The notes under the pieces: generated by a model
What the model was told of the DNA's origin: nothing
The model's input: the letters and a program-made list of their open reading frames with translations, nothing else
The model's database searches: none
NCBI GenBank assembly: GCA_023512345.1
Contig: JAILZT010000018.1
Coordinates: forward strand, 40,517-104,516
Source: Paenibacillus sp.
Lineage (GTDB): Bacteria; Bacillota; Bacilli; Paenibacillales; Paenibacillaceae
Direction: 5' to 3'
Length of the DNA stretch: 64,000 nt
Made by a program: the position numbers and the translations under genes
Shown: positions 26,832 to 35,334 of the stretch, one piece after another
Numbering within the stretch: position 1 is the stretch's first letter
How the letters are laid out: each line of letters opens with the position of its first letter

Positions 26832-27737
26832 TTAAATCATATCAAGAGGAACCTTCCAAGAAGGCATCTGAAAGGCATCATCAAGTCTCCAATGCTCGTC
26901 CGCTGTCAGCTGAATTAATCTAGCAGATGCATTTTCGAGGACATGCTCACGTGATGAAGCTTTCGGTATCGCCATAACATCACCCTCACGAGTCGTCCAG
27001 GCCAGCATAATTTGCAGCGGTGAAGCATTATGCTCCTTAGCTATCTCTTGAACAATCGTATTTTCTACTAAGCCTTTACGTAACGATCCGGCCTGAGCCA
27101 AAGGCGAGTAAGCCATAATAGGCATTTTGCGGCTTCGCTGCCAGGGAAGCAGGTCATATTCTATACCACGCGACCCCAGATGGTACAACACCTGATTAGT
27201 GACACAACGGGTTCCTCCCGAAATTCGGGTTAGCTCCTTCATATCCTCTGTATCAAGGTTGGATACGCCCCATCTTGCTATTTTCCCTTGAGTAACTAAT
27301 TGCTCCATACCCTCTACCGTTTCCTCGAGGGGGATATTCCCGCGCCAATGCAGCAGGTAGAGATCCAGATAATCAGTGCCAAGCCGTTTCAGGCTTTCCT
27401 CGCAGCTATTGACAATTTTCCCTTGACCCGCATTATGCGGATACACCTTAGAAACTAGGAACACATCCTCACGCATTCCTTTTATAGCTTCGCCAACCAG
27501 TAATTCAGTCTTGCCATCCCCATACATCTCGGCTGTATCAATAAGATCCATTCCCAGCTCTATACCAAGTCTTAGAGCGGAAATCTCAGCTTCCCTAGCC
27601 GAGGCCGAATTCCCCATGTTCCAGGTCCCCTGTCCAATTCTCGGTACTGTTGCACCATCAGCAAGTGTAATTCTTGACTTACGGTTTACTTCTGCGATCT
27701 CAGCTAAGTCTGGTTTTGTAGTCTTGTACATGTTCAT
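26832..27737 (-). CDS. aldo/keto reductase family oxidoreductase
   Basis: A 301-residue NADPH-dependent aldo/keto reductase. The catalytic tetrad is visible: Asp and Tyr in LIDTAEMYGDGKTE, Lys in FLVSKVYPHN and His in YLLHWRGNIPLE. The cofactor segment IPKASSREHVLEN lies near the C-terminus. It is a single minus-strand gene with its own terminator. The substrate cannot be deduced. Confidence 0.94.
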   Translation of the reverse strand: MNMYKTTKPDLAEIAEVNRKSRITLADGATVPRIGQGTWNMGNSASAREAEISALRLGIELGMDLIDTAEMYGDGKTELLVGEAIKGMREDVFLVSKVYPHNAGQGKIVNSCEESLKRLGTDYLDLYLLHWRGNIPLEETVEGMEQLVTQGKIARWGVSNLDTEDMKELTRISGGTRCVTNQVLYHLGSRGIEYDLLPWQRSRKMPIMAYSPLAQAGSLRKGLVENTIVQEIAKEHNASPLQIMLAWTTREGDVMAIPKASSREHVLENASARLIQLTADEHWRLDDAFQMPSWKVPLDMI

Positions 27738-27831
27738 ATTTGAGGTCCCCTTGCCCGATAGATTGTATACTTAATATACTTACCACCTTCGTGCATCCGA
27801 AACATAGTATCCTTGTCCAAATATCAAACTT

Positions 27832-28146
27832 TTAACCCACCAGCTTTAGCCCTACTGCCGATCCCAGAATCATTACGATAAAAAACACCCGCCGAAAGTC
27901 TCTGGATTCACCATACAGGAGCATGCCCAAAATAGCCCCACCGGAAGCCCCTATTCCCGTCCACACTGCATAAGCTGTACTCATCGGCAATGATTTCATC
28001 GCCAACGATAGAAAAAGAAAACTGCCGCCAAAGCCTAAACAGAGCTGAGAAATCGCTTGCCAGCTGCGCTCTCTATTCAGCTTATTCATCATCGCTACCC
28101 CAAACATTTCGAATACTCCAGCCACAATCAGAGATAACCATGCCAC
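27832..28146 (-). CDS. SMR-family exporter subunit (Gdx-like, YkkD side)
   Basis: A 104-residue small multidrug resistance protein with four helices. The helix-1 Glu (AGVFEMFGVAMM) is the conserved coupling residue, and WTGIGASGGAILGMLLYGES is the typical helix-3/4 segment. The GTG at 28146, 5 nt after GAGGGGGGAC, is preferred over an upstream ATG. It is the second gene of a pair behind a guanidine-I riboswitch. The context makes guanidinium export by a heterodimer likely. Confidence 0.88.
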   Translation of the reverse strand: MAWLSLIVAGVFEMFGVAMMNKLNRERSWQAISQLCLGFGGSFLFLSLAMKSLPMSTAYAVWTGIGASGGAILGMLLYGESRDFRRVFFIVMILGSAVGLKLVG

Positions 28147-28203
28147 TTTAAGTCCCCCCTCATTCATGCTAAAAGGTGAATAATATCCTTTAAAAGCCTA
28201 TCG

Positions 28204-28412
28204 CTCGCGAGCCGAATTGTTGCACATAATGCAGGATTTCGGCTGCTATCTGGGGATCGGGAGCCGAATTCTTGCATAAAGTGCAGGATTCGAGCCACTT
28301 TCGCAGGCTCGCGAGCCGAATTGCTGCATAAAGTACAGGATTCCCGCCACTTTCAGCGCTCGCGAGCTGAAATCTTGCATAAAGTGCAGGATTCTAGCCA
28401 CTTTCGCAGGCT
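28204..28412. repeat. four degenerate 52-bp tandem repeats between the SMR genes
   Basis: Four units start at 28209, 28261, 28313 and 28364, each beginning GAGCCGAATT (the fourth GAGCTGAAAT) and containing TGCATAAAGTGCAGGATT and CCACTTTCG. The spacing is 51-52 bp. The array has no coding sense and separates two genes that are probably cotranscribed. Paenibacillus genomes often carry such intergenic arrays. Confidence 0.85.
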
Positions 28413-28421
28413 CGCCGTCCC

Positions 28422-28757
28422 TCAACTAACCGATTTTTCCTTGGTAACTTGTTTTAATCCTACAACCCCAGCAAGCAGAACGAGCACCAAAGCAAGCTTA
28501 GCCAAACTGAGCTCCTCGCCGAAAATAATAACTTCCGCTATGATGGTCCCAGCTGTACCTAGACCTACAAAAACGGAATACACAGTCCCGACAGGCAGTT
28601 TCCTCCCAGCCGATATCAGAACATAAAAGCTTATCAATACTGCTATAAGGGTTACGAACCACTCCAATACTGTGGAAGCATGCTTCAGCCCAATCACCCA
28701 CACGACCTCAAATAAAGCGGCGCCAAATACCATTGCCCAATTCCTATTATGGGTCAT
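28422..28757 (-). CDS. SMR-family exporter subunit (Gdx-like, YkkC side)
   Basis: A 111-residue four-helix small multidrug resistance protein. The membrane-embedded Glu is in FGAALFEVVWVIGLKHAS, and VGTVYSVFVGLGTAGTII follows. GGAGGGGATAAT precedes the ATG. It is directly downstream of a guanidine-I riboswitch, so it is probably one half of a guanidinium/proton exporter with the second SMR protein at 27832. Confidence 0.92.
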   Translation of the reverse strand: MTHNRNWAMVFGAALFEVVWVIGLKHASTVLEWFVTLIAVLISFYVLISAGRKLPVGTVYSVFVGLGTAGTIIAEVIIFGEELSLAKLALVLVLLAGVVGLKQVTKEKSVS

Positions 28758-28790
28758 ATTATCCCCTCCTCCGTAATGTTGAGTTACGAT

Positions 28791-28929
28791 AAATCAAATA
28801 AACCCGGAAGGCCATCGTCAGTTGACGATACCTCCCGGGCTTTTATCCCTCCGTGTAGACACGAACGCTCTTCTGTTCGTGCGTTTTCCCTCGGACCAGA
28901 CCAGCCGACAATCAGCTGCGGAACCCTAG
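28791..28929 (-). promoter_or_regulatory. guanidine-I (ykkC) riboswitch
   Basis: Read on the minus strand, the leader carries the hallmark blocks of the ykkC aptamer: CTAGGGTTCCG at its 5' end, CTGGTCCGAGGGAAAAC, ACACGGAGGGATAAAAG and CCCGGGAGG. These match the guanidine-I class. It ends in an overlapping terminator and precedes an SMR exporter pair, the usual regulated genes. Guanidine binding is expected to prevent termination. Confidence 0.93.
28802..28840 (-). terminator. riboswitch expression-platform terminator
   Basis: CCCGGGAGG pairs with CCTTCCGGG (one G-U pair), enclosing a second stem ATCGTCA/TGACGAT, followed by TTTATTTGATTT. Its 5' arm is also the 3' part of the aptamer, so ligand binding and termination are mutually exclusive. 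Confidence 0.85.
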
Positions 28930-29039
28930 AAAACAAAACAATCTTTTATTAAGTTACATCGTATGTTAGCAAATTCAGCAATTAAAAGCAACCCTACCAG
29001 CCTTTCAGCCTAACACACTAGAGCAGAACTCTTAAATCA

Positions 29040-31043
29040 TTATTGTTTCTCCAGCAGGATCAAAAATCCCCAAGGCTCCAAGCTTAACTTCTCATCCTTA
29101 TAGGCCTCACGTCCGCTCAAAAGCTCCGTTGCCTCAGCATGTGTATTCGTAAATGAAACCGCAGAACTCGAATAGTTGAAGTAATAGCGCACGGTTTGTT
29201 GAGCCTGATTCGTCCCTTTTTTGACGATAATCGGGAATGACAGTTCTTGATCGCTGCTCCATAATCCAGCCTCTTTTACAGCAGACTTCAGCACACTTCC
29301 CACCATAGCAGAGCTTGCCATACAACCCATATAAGTAGCTGTTCCTAGGCCATAACGGTTGCGGGTAACCGCAGCATATTCACCCCACTCTGAATGTTCA
29401 TAGCTAAGCAGTACCTCAGCAGTAGTCGGTGTAATCAACTCCATCCACGTGGCTACGCTGTTATCCTCAGCCCCGATGTCCGCATGCTCACTCTTCAAGC
29501 GAACTTCATGCGGGGTAACGAACAGACTATACCCAATACCACAAGCTTCACTTATGATGCCTGGCTGCTGGACCGTCCGAACTTTAATGGCCTCGTCTGC
29601 GAACCCGCTTTTGAAGGAATACACTACATGTCCGCCCTGCTTAACATAAGCATTCAACCGTTCTAGATCAGCGTCTGGAGCAGCATACAACGCCGGAACA
29701 ACGATCATACTGTACTGGTCTAATTCCTTATAGGAGGGTTGAATAAAATCGCACTCGATGTTCATCCGATACAGTTCATCATACAGCCAGCGCACTACAT
29801 CATTATATGTCTTTCCGTCCGGCAGCTTGAACCATTCCATCGCAGTTAACGCCTCATTACTGACCATAACCGCGACCTTATTATCTTTTCGCAGACCTGC
29901 TAACTTGTCGCTTAATACCTGAAAATCCCTGCCTATGGTCTTCGCCTCGTTGTATACCGGGTTCGGCTTGAAGTCATGACTGAGCAGTCCCTTCCAATAG
30001 GTCTCGAACGAATTATGAATAGAATGCCAGTGCCAGTAAGCTACCATATCTGCACCAGAAGCGAGATGGCTAAAGGCCTGAAGCCTTAATTGACCCGGAT
30101 AAGGTGTCCACTGAGGAAAAGCTTGGGCCTGTGTTTCCAGTACAAGATAATTGCTGCGCTTCAGCGAACGTGTTATATCTCCGCCAAATGAGATCTCTAT
30201 TCCCGTCAGCTCGTGCTGGGAAGGGTGATAAATATCGACACCTGCAATATCAAAGGGCTCCGCTGCGGCAAAATGATCCACGGATGGTTGTACGCCAAAT
30301 GAATATCCGCGCCATTCGAAGTCAAAGTTCTGCGTCACAAATTGTCCCGGTTGTTTATATTCATTCACTAATGATACCTGCCATGCTAAAAAGTTCGTAA
30401 CCAGTCCCCGCTGGAATCTGGCAAACTCTGCTCCTAGACTTCCGTTAATGGTACCCACTACCGAGGGGAAGTCCTCCCAGCTGTTGATCCGGTTGCTCCA
30501 GTAATCCAGCCCGAAACGGGAATTGATAATTTCCAATGTTCCGTATTTTTCGCGCATATATTTAACGAATTGAAGTTGTACATTATCTCCAGCTGTATCA
30601 TAATGCTTCGTCTCGTTATCGGTCTGGTAGCCAATCACTGCAGGATGCATGCAGACCCGGCTGATCAATTTGCGAATGATTCGCTCCGCATGAAATAAGT
30701 ACACTGGGTTGGTGATATCCATGATCTGCCGGGCACCATAACGTCCAGGCCCTTTAGCTGTAACCGCCAGAACATCTGGATGTTCTTTCACTAGCCAAGT
30801 CGGAACCGCATACGTAGGAGTCCCTACAATAACTTCAATTCCAGCTGCATGCATAGCGTCCAGCACTCGGTCTACTGAAGTGAAGTCAAACACACCATTT
30901 TGCGGTTCATGAGTGCTCCATGTTGATTCGGCGATACGGACCACATTAATGCCCGCTTCCTTCATCATAGCGATATCTTCATCCAGCCTCTCATAAGGCA
31001 TATATTCATCGTAATAGGCAACACCGTACCGTAATTTAGACAT
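29040..31043 (-). CDS. GH42 beta-galactosidase
   Basis: A 667-residue glycoside hydrolase family 42 enzyme. The TIM barrel starts with YGVAYYDEYMPYERLDEDIA, the acid/base Glu is in IGYQTDNETKHYD near residue 145, and the nucleophile is probably the Glu of YLVLETQAQAF near residue 300. A trimerisation domain and a C-terminal beta domain follow. No signal peptide is seen, so it acts in the cytoplasm on imported beta-galactosides. It is the last gene of an operon with a CUT1 importer. Confidence 0.94.
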   Translation of the reverse strand: MSKLRYGVAYYDEYMPYERLDEDIAMMKEAGINVVRIAESTWSTHEPQNGVFDFTSVDRVLDAMHAAGIEVIVGTPTYAVPTWLVKEHPDVLAVTAKGPGRYGARQIMDITNPVYLFHAERIIRKLISRVCMHPAVIGYQTDNETKHYDTAGDNVQLQFVKYMREKYGTLEIINSRFGLDYWSNRINSWEDFPSVVGTINGSLGAEFARFQRGLVTNFLAWQVSLVNEYKQPGQFVTQNFDFEWRGYSFGVQPSVDHFAAAEPFDIAGVDIYHPSQHELTGIEISFGGDITRSLKRSNYLVLETQAQAFPQWTPYPGQLRLQAFSHLASGADMVAYWHWHSIHNSFETYWKGLLSHDFKPNPVYNEAKTIGRDFQVLSDKLAGLRKDNKVAVMVSNEALTAMEWFKLPDGKTYNDVVRWLYDELYRMNIECDFIQPSYKELDQYSMIVVPALYAAPDADLERLNAYVKQGGHVVYSFKSGFADEAIKVRTVQQPGIISEACGIGYSLFVTPHEVRLKSEHADIGAEDNSVATWMELITPTTAEVLLSYEHSEWGEYAAVTRNRYGLGTATYMGCMASSAMVGSVLKSAVKEAGLWSSDQELSFPIIVKKGTNQAQQTVRYYFNYSSSAVSFTNTHAEATELLSGREAYKDEKLSLEPWGFLILLEKQ

Positions 31044-31066
31044 AATTCATTTCCATTCCTTTCTGC

Positions 31067-31894
31067 TTAACCTTTGATTGCACCTTCAGCAATACCCTGC
31101 ATAATAAACTTTTGGAAGAAGGAATAGATGAGGATAACGGGAAGTGCAGTTAAGACCAGGGCTGCCAGAATGAGTGACCATTCCTTGTTATACTCTCCAA
31201 ACAGCGTATTCGTTGACAAGATCAGTGTATATTTATTCGAATCCGTAAGCATCAGAAGCGGCAGTAAAAAGTCATTCCAGATCCACAAAAAGTCAAGAAT
31301 AGCGATGGTTACGGTAATTGGTAGCAACAGCGGGAAAATAATACGGAAGAAAGTCTGAAACTCCCCACACCCGTCAATTCGGGCCGCTTCCTCCAGCTCG
31401 CGAGGGATTGATTTCACAAATCCATGATACAGGAAGATCGCCATATTTACACCAAGACCAATATAGATAATGGCCAACCCATAAGTGCTGCCGCTGACAT
31501 GCAGGTTCTTAGCCATCCGAGTTAACGGAATCATGATGGAGTGAAAAGGTACAAGCATAGAAGCGATAAACAGGAAGAAGATCAGGCCGCTCAGCTTGCC
31601 GCCCGTCCGAGACAGCTTGTAGCCAGCCAAGGCTGCGCAAAAAACAATACCGCCAATACCAATCAAAGAGACAATGACAGAGTTCAACGTGCTGTTTAAC
31701 AGATTGATTTTATCAAAAGCCTGACTGTAGTTCTCAAAATGCAGCTTCGTTGGCAGCGCCATAAATGAAGTGAACATTTCACCTTGCGTCTTCACCGAAT
31801 TAATGATGGCCAGATAGATGGGGAAAAAGGAGATAACAGCGCCGACGCATAGAAACAATGTAATAAATAAAGATGACGATTTTTTCAGTCTCAT
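31067..31894 (-). CDS. carbohydrate ABC transporter permease, MalG type
   Basis: A 275-residue permease with six helices and an EAA loop RELEEAARIDGCGEFQTFFRI near residues 175-195. Its ATG overlaps the stop of the partner permease (ATGA), so it is translationally coupled. It precedes the GH42 gene, pointing to galacto-oligosaccharide import. Confidence 0.94.
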   Translation of the reverse strand: MRLKKSSSLFITLFLCVGAVISFFPIYLAIINSVKTQGEMFTSFMALPTKLHFENYSQAFDKINLLNSTLNSVIVSLIGIGGIVFCAALAGYKLSRTGGKLSGLIFFLFIASMLVPFHSIMIPLTRMAKNLHVSGSTYGLAIIYIGLGVNMAIFLYHGFVKSIPRELEEAARIDGCGEFQTFFRIIFPLLLPITVTIAILDFLWIWNDFLLPLLMLTDSNKYTLILSTNTLFGEYNKEWSLILAALVLTALPVILIYSFFQKFIMQGIAEGAIKG

Positions 31895-32775
31895 GCCTCT
31901 ACCTCTTTTCTCTTCATCACAGTGATTTGAATAAAGGTGAAGATTAAGATAATCACGAACAGAATCACTGACTTCGAGCTGGCATAACCATACCGGAAGT
32001 TGTTAGAGAAAGCTTCTTCATAAATATTCATAGTGATTACCTGCGTGCTGCGACCCGGACCCCCGCCAGTTAGACCATAGACTACCTCGAACACTTTGAA
32101 GGCTCCATTTAGCGTAAGGAAGAAACAAATCGTAATCGCATGAGTAATCATCGGCATAGTCACACTGCGGAAAGTTTGAAAAGGTGTTGCACCGTCAATA
32201 ACGGCTGCTTCCTTCAAGCTTTGCGGCACACCCTGCAGGGCGGCCAAATATATAATCATCATGTACCCGACGCCATTCCACAGCGACACGATAATAATCG
32301 AATAAAAGGAAACCTGCGGATCGCCAATCCATAACTGGTCTAGAAAGGTGAATGCCGTTTTCTCAGCGATTTGAGGCAGGACCTGTGAGAATACGAACGT
32401 CCACATAAAGGCACTAATAATGGTACTGATCATATTTGGCATAAAGAAGATGGTGCGGAAAAAACCTTTAGTTCTTACTTTAGATTCAATAAATACAGCT
32501 AGCACAAGGGCGAATACATTTTGTAAAACGACCATAAACAATACATATTTGAGTGTGAACAGCAGGGAATTCACGAAATCAGGGTCTTCGCGCAAAGCTT
32601 CAATAAAATTCCCGAGTCCGATAAAAGAGTAGTCTCTATTTAGTCCGTTCCAGTCTGTAAAGCTATAAAACATACCGCCAATCGTAGGAATTAGCAGAAA
32701 TAAGGTGTAAAAAATAAATGCAGGCGCGACGAAAGCAAGCAGTGAAAAATACTTTTTGTAGCTAGTGACCGGCAC
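31891..32775 (-). CDS. sugar ABC transporter permease, MalF type
   Basis: A 294-residue permease with six helices. The EAA loop is SLKEAAVIDGATPFQTFRSV. The start is a GTG at 32775 with a GGAGAGGGG site upstream. It pairs with the permease at 31067. Confidence 0.93.
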   Translation of the reverse strand: MPVTSYKKYFSLLAFVAPAFIFYTLFLLIPTIGGMFYSFTDWNGLNRDYSFIGLGNFIEALREDPDFVNSLLFTLKYVLFMVVLQNVFALVLAVFIESKVRTKGFFRTIFFMPNMISTIISAFMWTFVFSQVLPQIAEKTAFTFLDQLWIGDPQVSFYSIIIVSLWNGVGYMMIIYLAALQGVPQSLKEAAVIDGATPFQTFRSVTMPMITHAITICFFLTLNGAFKVFEVVYGLTGGGPGRSTQVITMNIYEEAFSNNFRYGYASSKSVILFVIILIFTFIQITVMKRKEVEA

Positions 32776-32810
32776 AGTATCCGCCCCTCTCCTATATGTG
32801 TATACAGCAA

Positions 32811-32854
32811 CCGGGATGGAGGAAGAAGGGAACCCCCCTCACCTTCCATCCCGG
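32811..32854 (-). terminator. intercistronic hairpin after the binding protein gene
   Basis: CCGGGATGGA pairs with TCCATCCCGG in the 84-bp gap between the lipoprotein and permease genes. There is no clear T run, so it is more likely an mRNA stabiliser or partial terminator. The arabinan-type operon has a similar hairpin at the same place. Confidence 0.65.
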
Positions 32855-32859
32855 CCCTC

Positions 32860-34170
32860 TTATTTGTTGACTTTGTTAAAGGATTTCCAAGCTTTATCCA
32901 GCGCCTTCAGCACATCATCCTGTGACATTTGTCCGGCATAGTAAGCCTGCAAGCCTTTTCCAACTTCATCCTTAACGGATTGCGGAATGGCAGGGTCCTG
33001 AACCGATTTGCCTTCCTTCACATAAACCATAGCGTCATCAATCCAAGGGTAGCTCTCATACGTGTGAATCGTTGATACCGGATTGAACTTCAGGGCCTGG
33101 AAGAATGCATTAGAGGCTTTATCATCAAGTACATAGTTCATGAAGTCGAGTGCTACTTCCTTGTTCTTGCTCGTTGGTGATACGGCCAGGGAAGTAGAAG
33201 CACTTAGATTAATTAAGGTTGCATTCGGATCATCATTAATAGGGAGAGGTGCTACTCCAAAATCCAGATCCGGATTTGATTTCAGGATCGTCTCCGCATA
33301 CCATGGACCTTGCAGCCACATAGCCCCTTTGCCTGCGGCAAAGGCTGCTGCGCCGTCATCTCCACCTACCTCGGTTGCCTTAGCAGTACCGTTGGCATTG
33401 ATCAGATCAAAGATATCGAAAATTGCTGATTTCATATCCGTAAATGAGCCTTCATCTTTACTCATCTTGTCCACGAAGTCTGCATCCTTGGTCTTCACCA
33501 TTCCGCCAACAGCCAACGGCAGTACCAGTTGAGGAATCCATGACTCTTTATAGGAAAGTACAAAAGGTGTAATGTTGCTTGCTTTCAGTTTTTCTACAAC
33601 AGCCTTCATTTCGGTCAGTGTTGTTGGGGGTGTCAGGCCGAGATCCGTGAATATTTTTTTGTTGTAAAGATAGCCCCATGACAAGGTTTCCAGTGGAAGG
33701 GCTACAATTTTACCGTCCGTTGTGGTAACGGAAGGCTTCACGCTGTCCAACAGCTTGCCGGCGAAAGGCTGGTTCGATAAGTCTTCTAGATATCCGGCTT
33801 TATAGTAAGATGGAATCTCGTTAACGGCATGAATGGCAAAAATATCAGGTGCATCATTGGAAGCTAAACGTGTCTTAAGGATTTGTGAAGCGTTATCCGC
33901 TGTTGGCATTTCTAGCTGGACAGACACATCAATATTTTTATCCGCTTTTTCCTTGGCCACAAAGTCCGCAATGTATTTGTCATAATGCTCTTTGAAACGC
34001 GGCTGTGCGATGAACATTTTGAGGGTTACACTTTTAGCCTCTACGCTATCCGTCTTGTTGCCTGCTGCAGAGTCGGCGTTGCCTGTATTGCCTCCGTTAT
34101 TACCTCCGCAACCTGCCAGAAGTGTTGCTGCGAGAAGGCTGCATAGTACACCTTTTGTAGTCCTTTTCAT
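32860..34170 (-). CDS. extracellular sugar-binding lipoprotein
   Basis: A 436-residue family 1 solute-binding protein with a lipoprotein signal: LLAGC places the modified Cys at about residue 21, then a Gly/Asn-rich linker. It is the first gene of the importer/GH42 operon, directly downstream of the two-component genes. Two cre-like sites flank its likely promoter. Confidence 0.94.
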   Translation of the reverse strand: MKRTTKGVLCSLLAATLLAGCGGNNGGNTGNADSAAGNKTDSVEAKSVTLKMFIAQPRFKEHYDKYIADFVAKEKADKNIDVSVQLEMPTADNASQILKTRLASNDAPDIFAIHAVNEIPSYYKAGYLEDLSNQPFAGKLLDSVKPSVTTTDGKIVALPLETLSWGYLYNKKIFTDLGLTPPTTLTEMKAVVEKLKASNITPFVLSYKESWIPQLVLPLAVGGMVKTKDADFVDKMSKDEGSFTDMKSAIFDIFDLINANGTAKATEVGGDDGAAAFAAGKGAMWLQGPWYAETILKSNPDLDFGVAPLPINDDPNATLINLSASTSLAVSPTSKNKEVALDFMNYVLDDKASNAFFQALKFNPVSTIHTYESYPWIDDAMVYVKEGKSVQDPAIPQSVKDEVGKGLQAYYAGQMSQDDVLKALDKAWKSFNKVNK

Positions 34171-34198
34171 ATCGTAAGACCTCCCAATGTCTGTGTTT

Positions 34199-34240
34199 TG
34201 TTTACGCTTTCATTGTATCTTTTTTATGAAAGCGTTTAAT
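34199..34240 (-). promoter_or_regulatory. promoter with two cre-like sites upstream of the GH42 operon
   Basis: TGAAAGCGTAAACA (34199-34212, minus strand) fits the loose CcpA consensus, and TGAAAGCGTTTAAT (34227-34240, plus strand) fits with one mismatch. Between them on the minus strand TACAAT, 16 nt after TTAAAC, is a plausible -10/-35 pair. The two sites overlap the promoter, suggesting catabolite repression. Confidence 0.6.
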
Positions 34241-34272
34241 TGGACGGAACTGCCCTCCTGAATTGGACATTT

Positions 34273-35334
34273 TTAAACCTGCCCATGCTTTCTCATTTCA
34301 CCCGGTGCAATCCCATAATGCTTTTTGAAAACTCTATAGAAATAACCTATATCCTCGTATCCGATAAGCTCTGCCACCGTCTTAATGGGGATGCTGTCAT
34401 CCGCCAACCAGGCCTTCGCTTTTTCCATCCGCAGGTTCAGAATATAATCCGTAACATTGAGGCCATACTCCAGCTTAAAGACCTTACTTAAATATTCCTT
34501 GCTTACGAAAAAAGCTCTAGCCATAGCATCCAAAGTCACAGCTTCCGCGAAATGATGATCTATATACTGCCTAACCTCTTCAAGATTTAACTTGTTTTTG
34601 AACTTGCGTTGCCCAATAAGCAGCTCAAGGTTCTCAGAGTAATGCTGAATCAGGAAGGACGTTGTATTCTCACATGAGGACAACACCTCAGGATTGATCT
34701 CGACTTGCAAGGTGTCCGCTTCTATTGCATTCGCCTTCATTAACTCCTTAAGGAGCAGCAACATTTCTTGGGCCACCTGCCACAGCAAGCCCGGCTTCTC
34801 TATACCACTTTTCTCCAGTTCAAATCTCATCCCCCGCAAAACAGTGGTTACACCCTCTACATTTAATTCATTGAAGTGAACTCTCAGTAACTGCTTGTAG
34901 GAAGACAAGGAAGTAGACACATCAAAATCAAACGCAAGTGAACCCTGCTCCCGGGAGGAAACTTCAAGCTCTTGCTTACATCTAAGCAGAACAGCGTTCA
35001 GCTCCTTCGGATCGATGGGCTTCAGTAAATAATCTACAGCCCTAAATCTCATGGCATTCTGAGCATATTTAAAGTCGTCGTAACCACTCACTACTACAAT
35101 CTTAACTTTAGGAAAAAGATCATACAGACTATTCATAAGCCTGACTCCATCCACTCCAGGCATTCGCATATCTGTAATGACAATTTGCGGTGATAATTGT
35201 TCGGTAAGGCGAAGCGCTTCTATTCCGTCCTCTGCTTCACCAATAATCTCCATGCCCAATGCCTCCCATGATCCGAACGTTCTCACAATGTCACGGTTCC
35301 AGCTTTCATCATCCACCAATAGTACTTTAATCAT
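34273..35334 (-). CDS. YesN-like response regulator with AraC output domain
   Basis: A 353-residue protein. The receiver domain has the acidic pair VDDE near residues 8-10, the phosphoacceptor D55 in ITDMRMPG and the late Lys in YLLKPID. The C-terminal 100 residues form an AraC-type double HTH (FVSKEYLSKVFKLEYG, GYEDIGYFYRVFKKHYG). It overlaps the kinase gene by 8 nt. It probably activates the importer/GH42 operon just downstream. Confidence 0.95.
   Translation of the reverse strand: MIKVLLVDDESWNRDIVRTFGSWEALGMEIIGEAEDGIEALRLTEQLSPQIVITDMRMPGVDGVRLMNSLYDLFPKVKIVVVSGYDDFKYAQNAMRFRAVDYLLKPIDPKELNAVLLRCKQELEVSSREQGSLAFDFDVSTSLSSYKQLLRVHFNELNVEGVTTVLRGMRFELEKSGIEKPGLLWQVAQEMLLLLKELMKANAIEADTLQVEINPEVLSSCENTTSFLIQHYSENLELLIGQRKFKNKLNLEEVRQYIDHHFAEAVTLDAMARAFFVSKEYLSKVFKLEYGLNVTDYILNLRMEKAKAWLADDSIPIKTVAELIGYEDIGYFYRVFKKHYGIAPGEMRKHGQV

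Noticed and set aside
28261..28412. Possible CRISPR array
   Set aside because: The units are degenerate along their whole length, so there are no unique spacers between constant repeats, and no cas genes are near.
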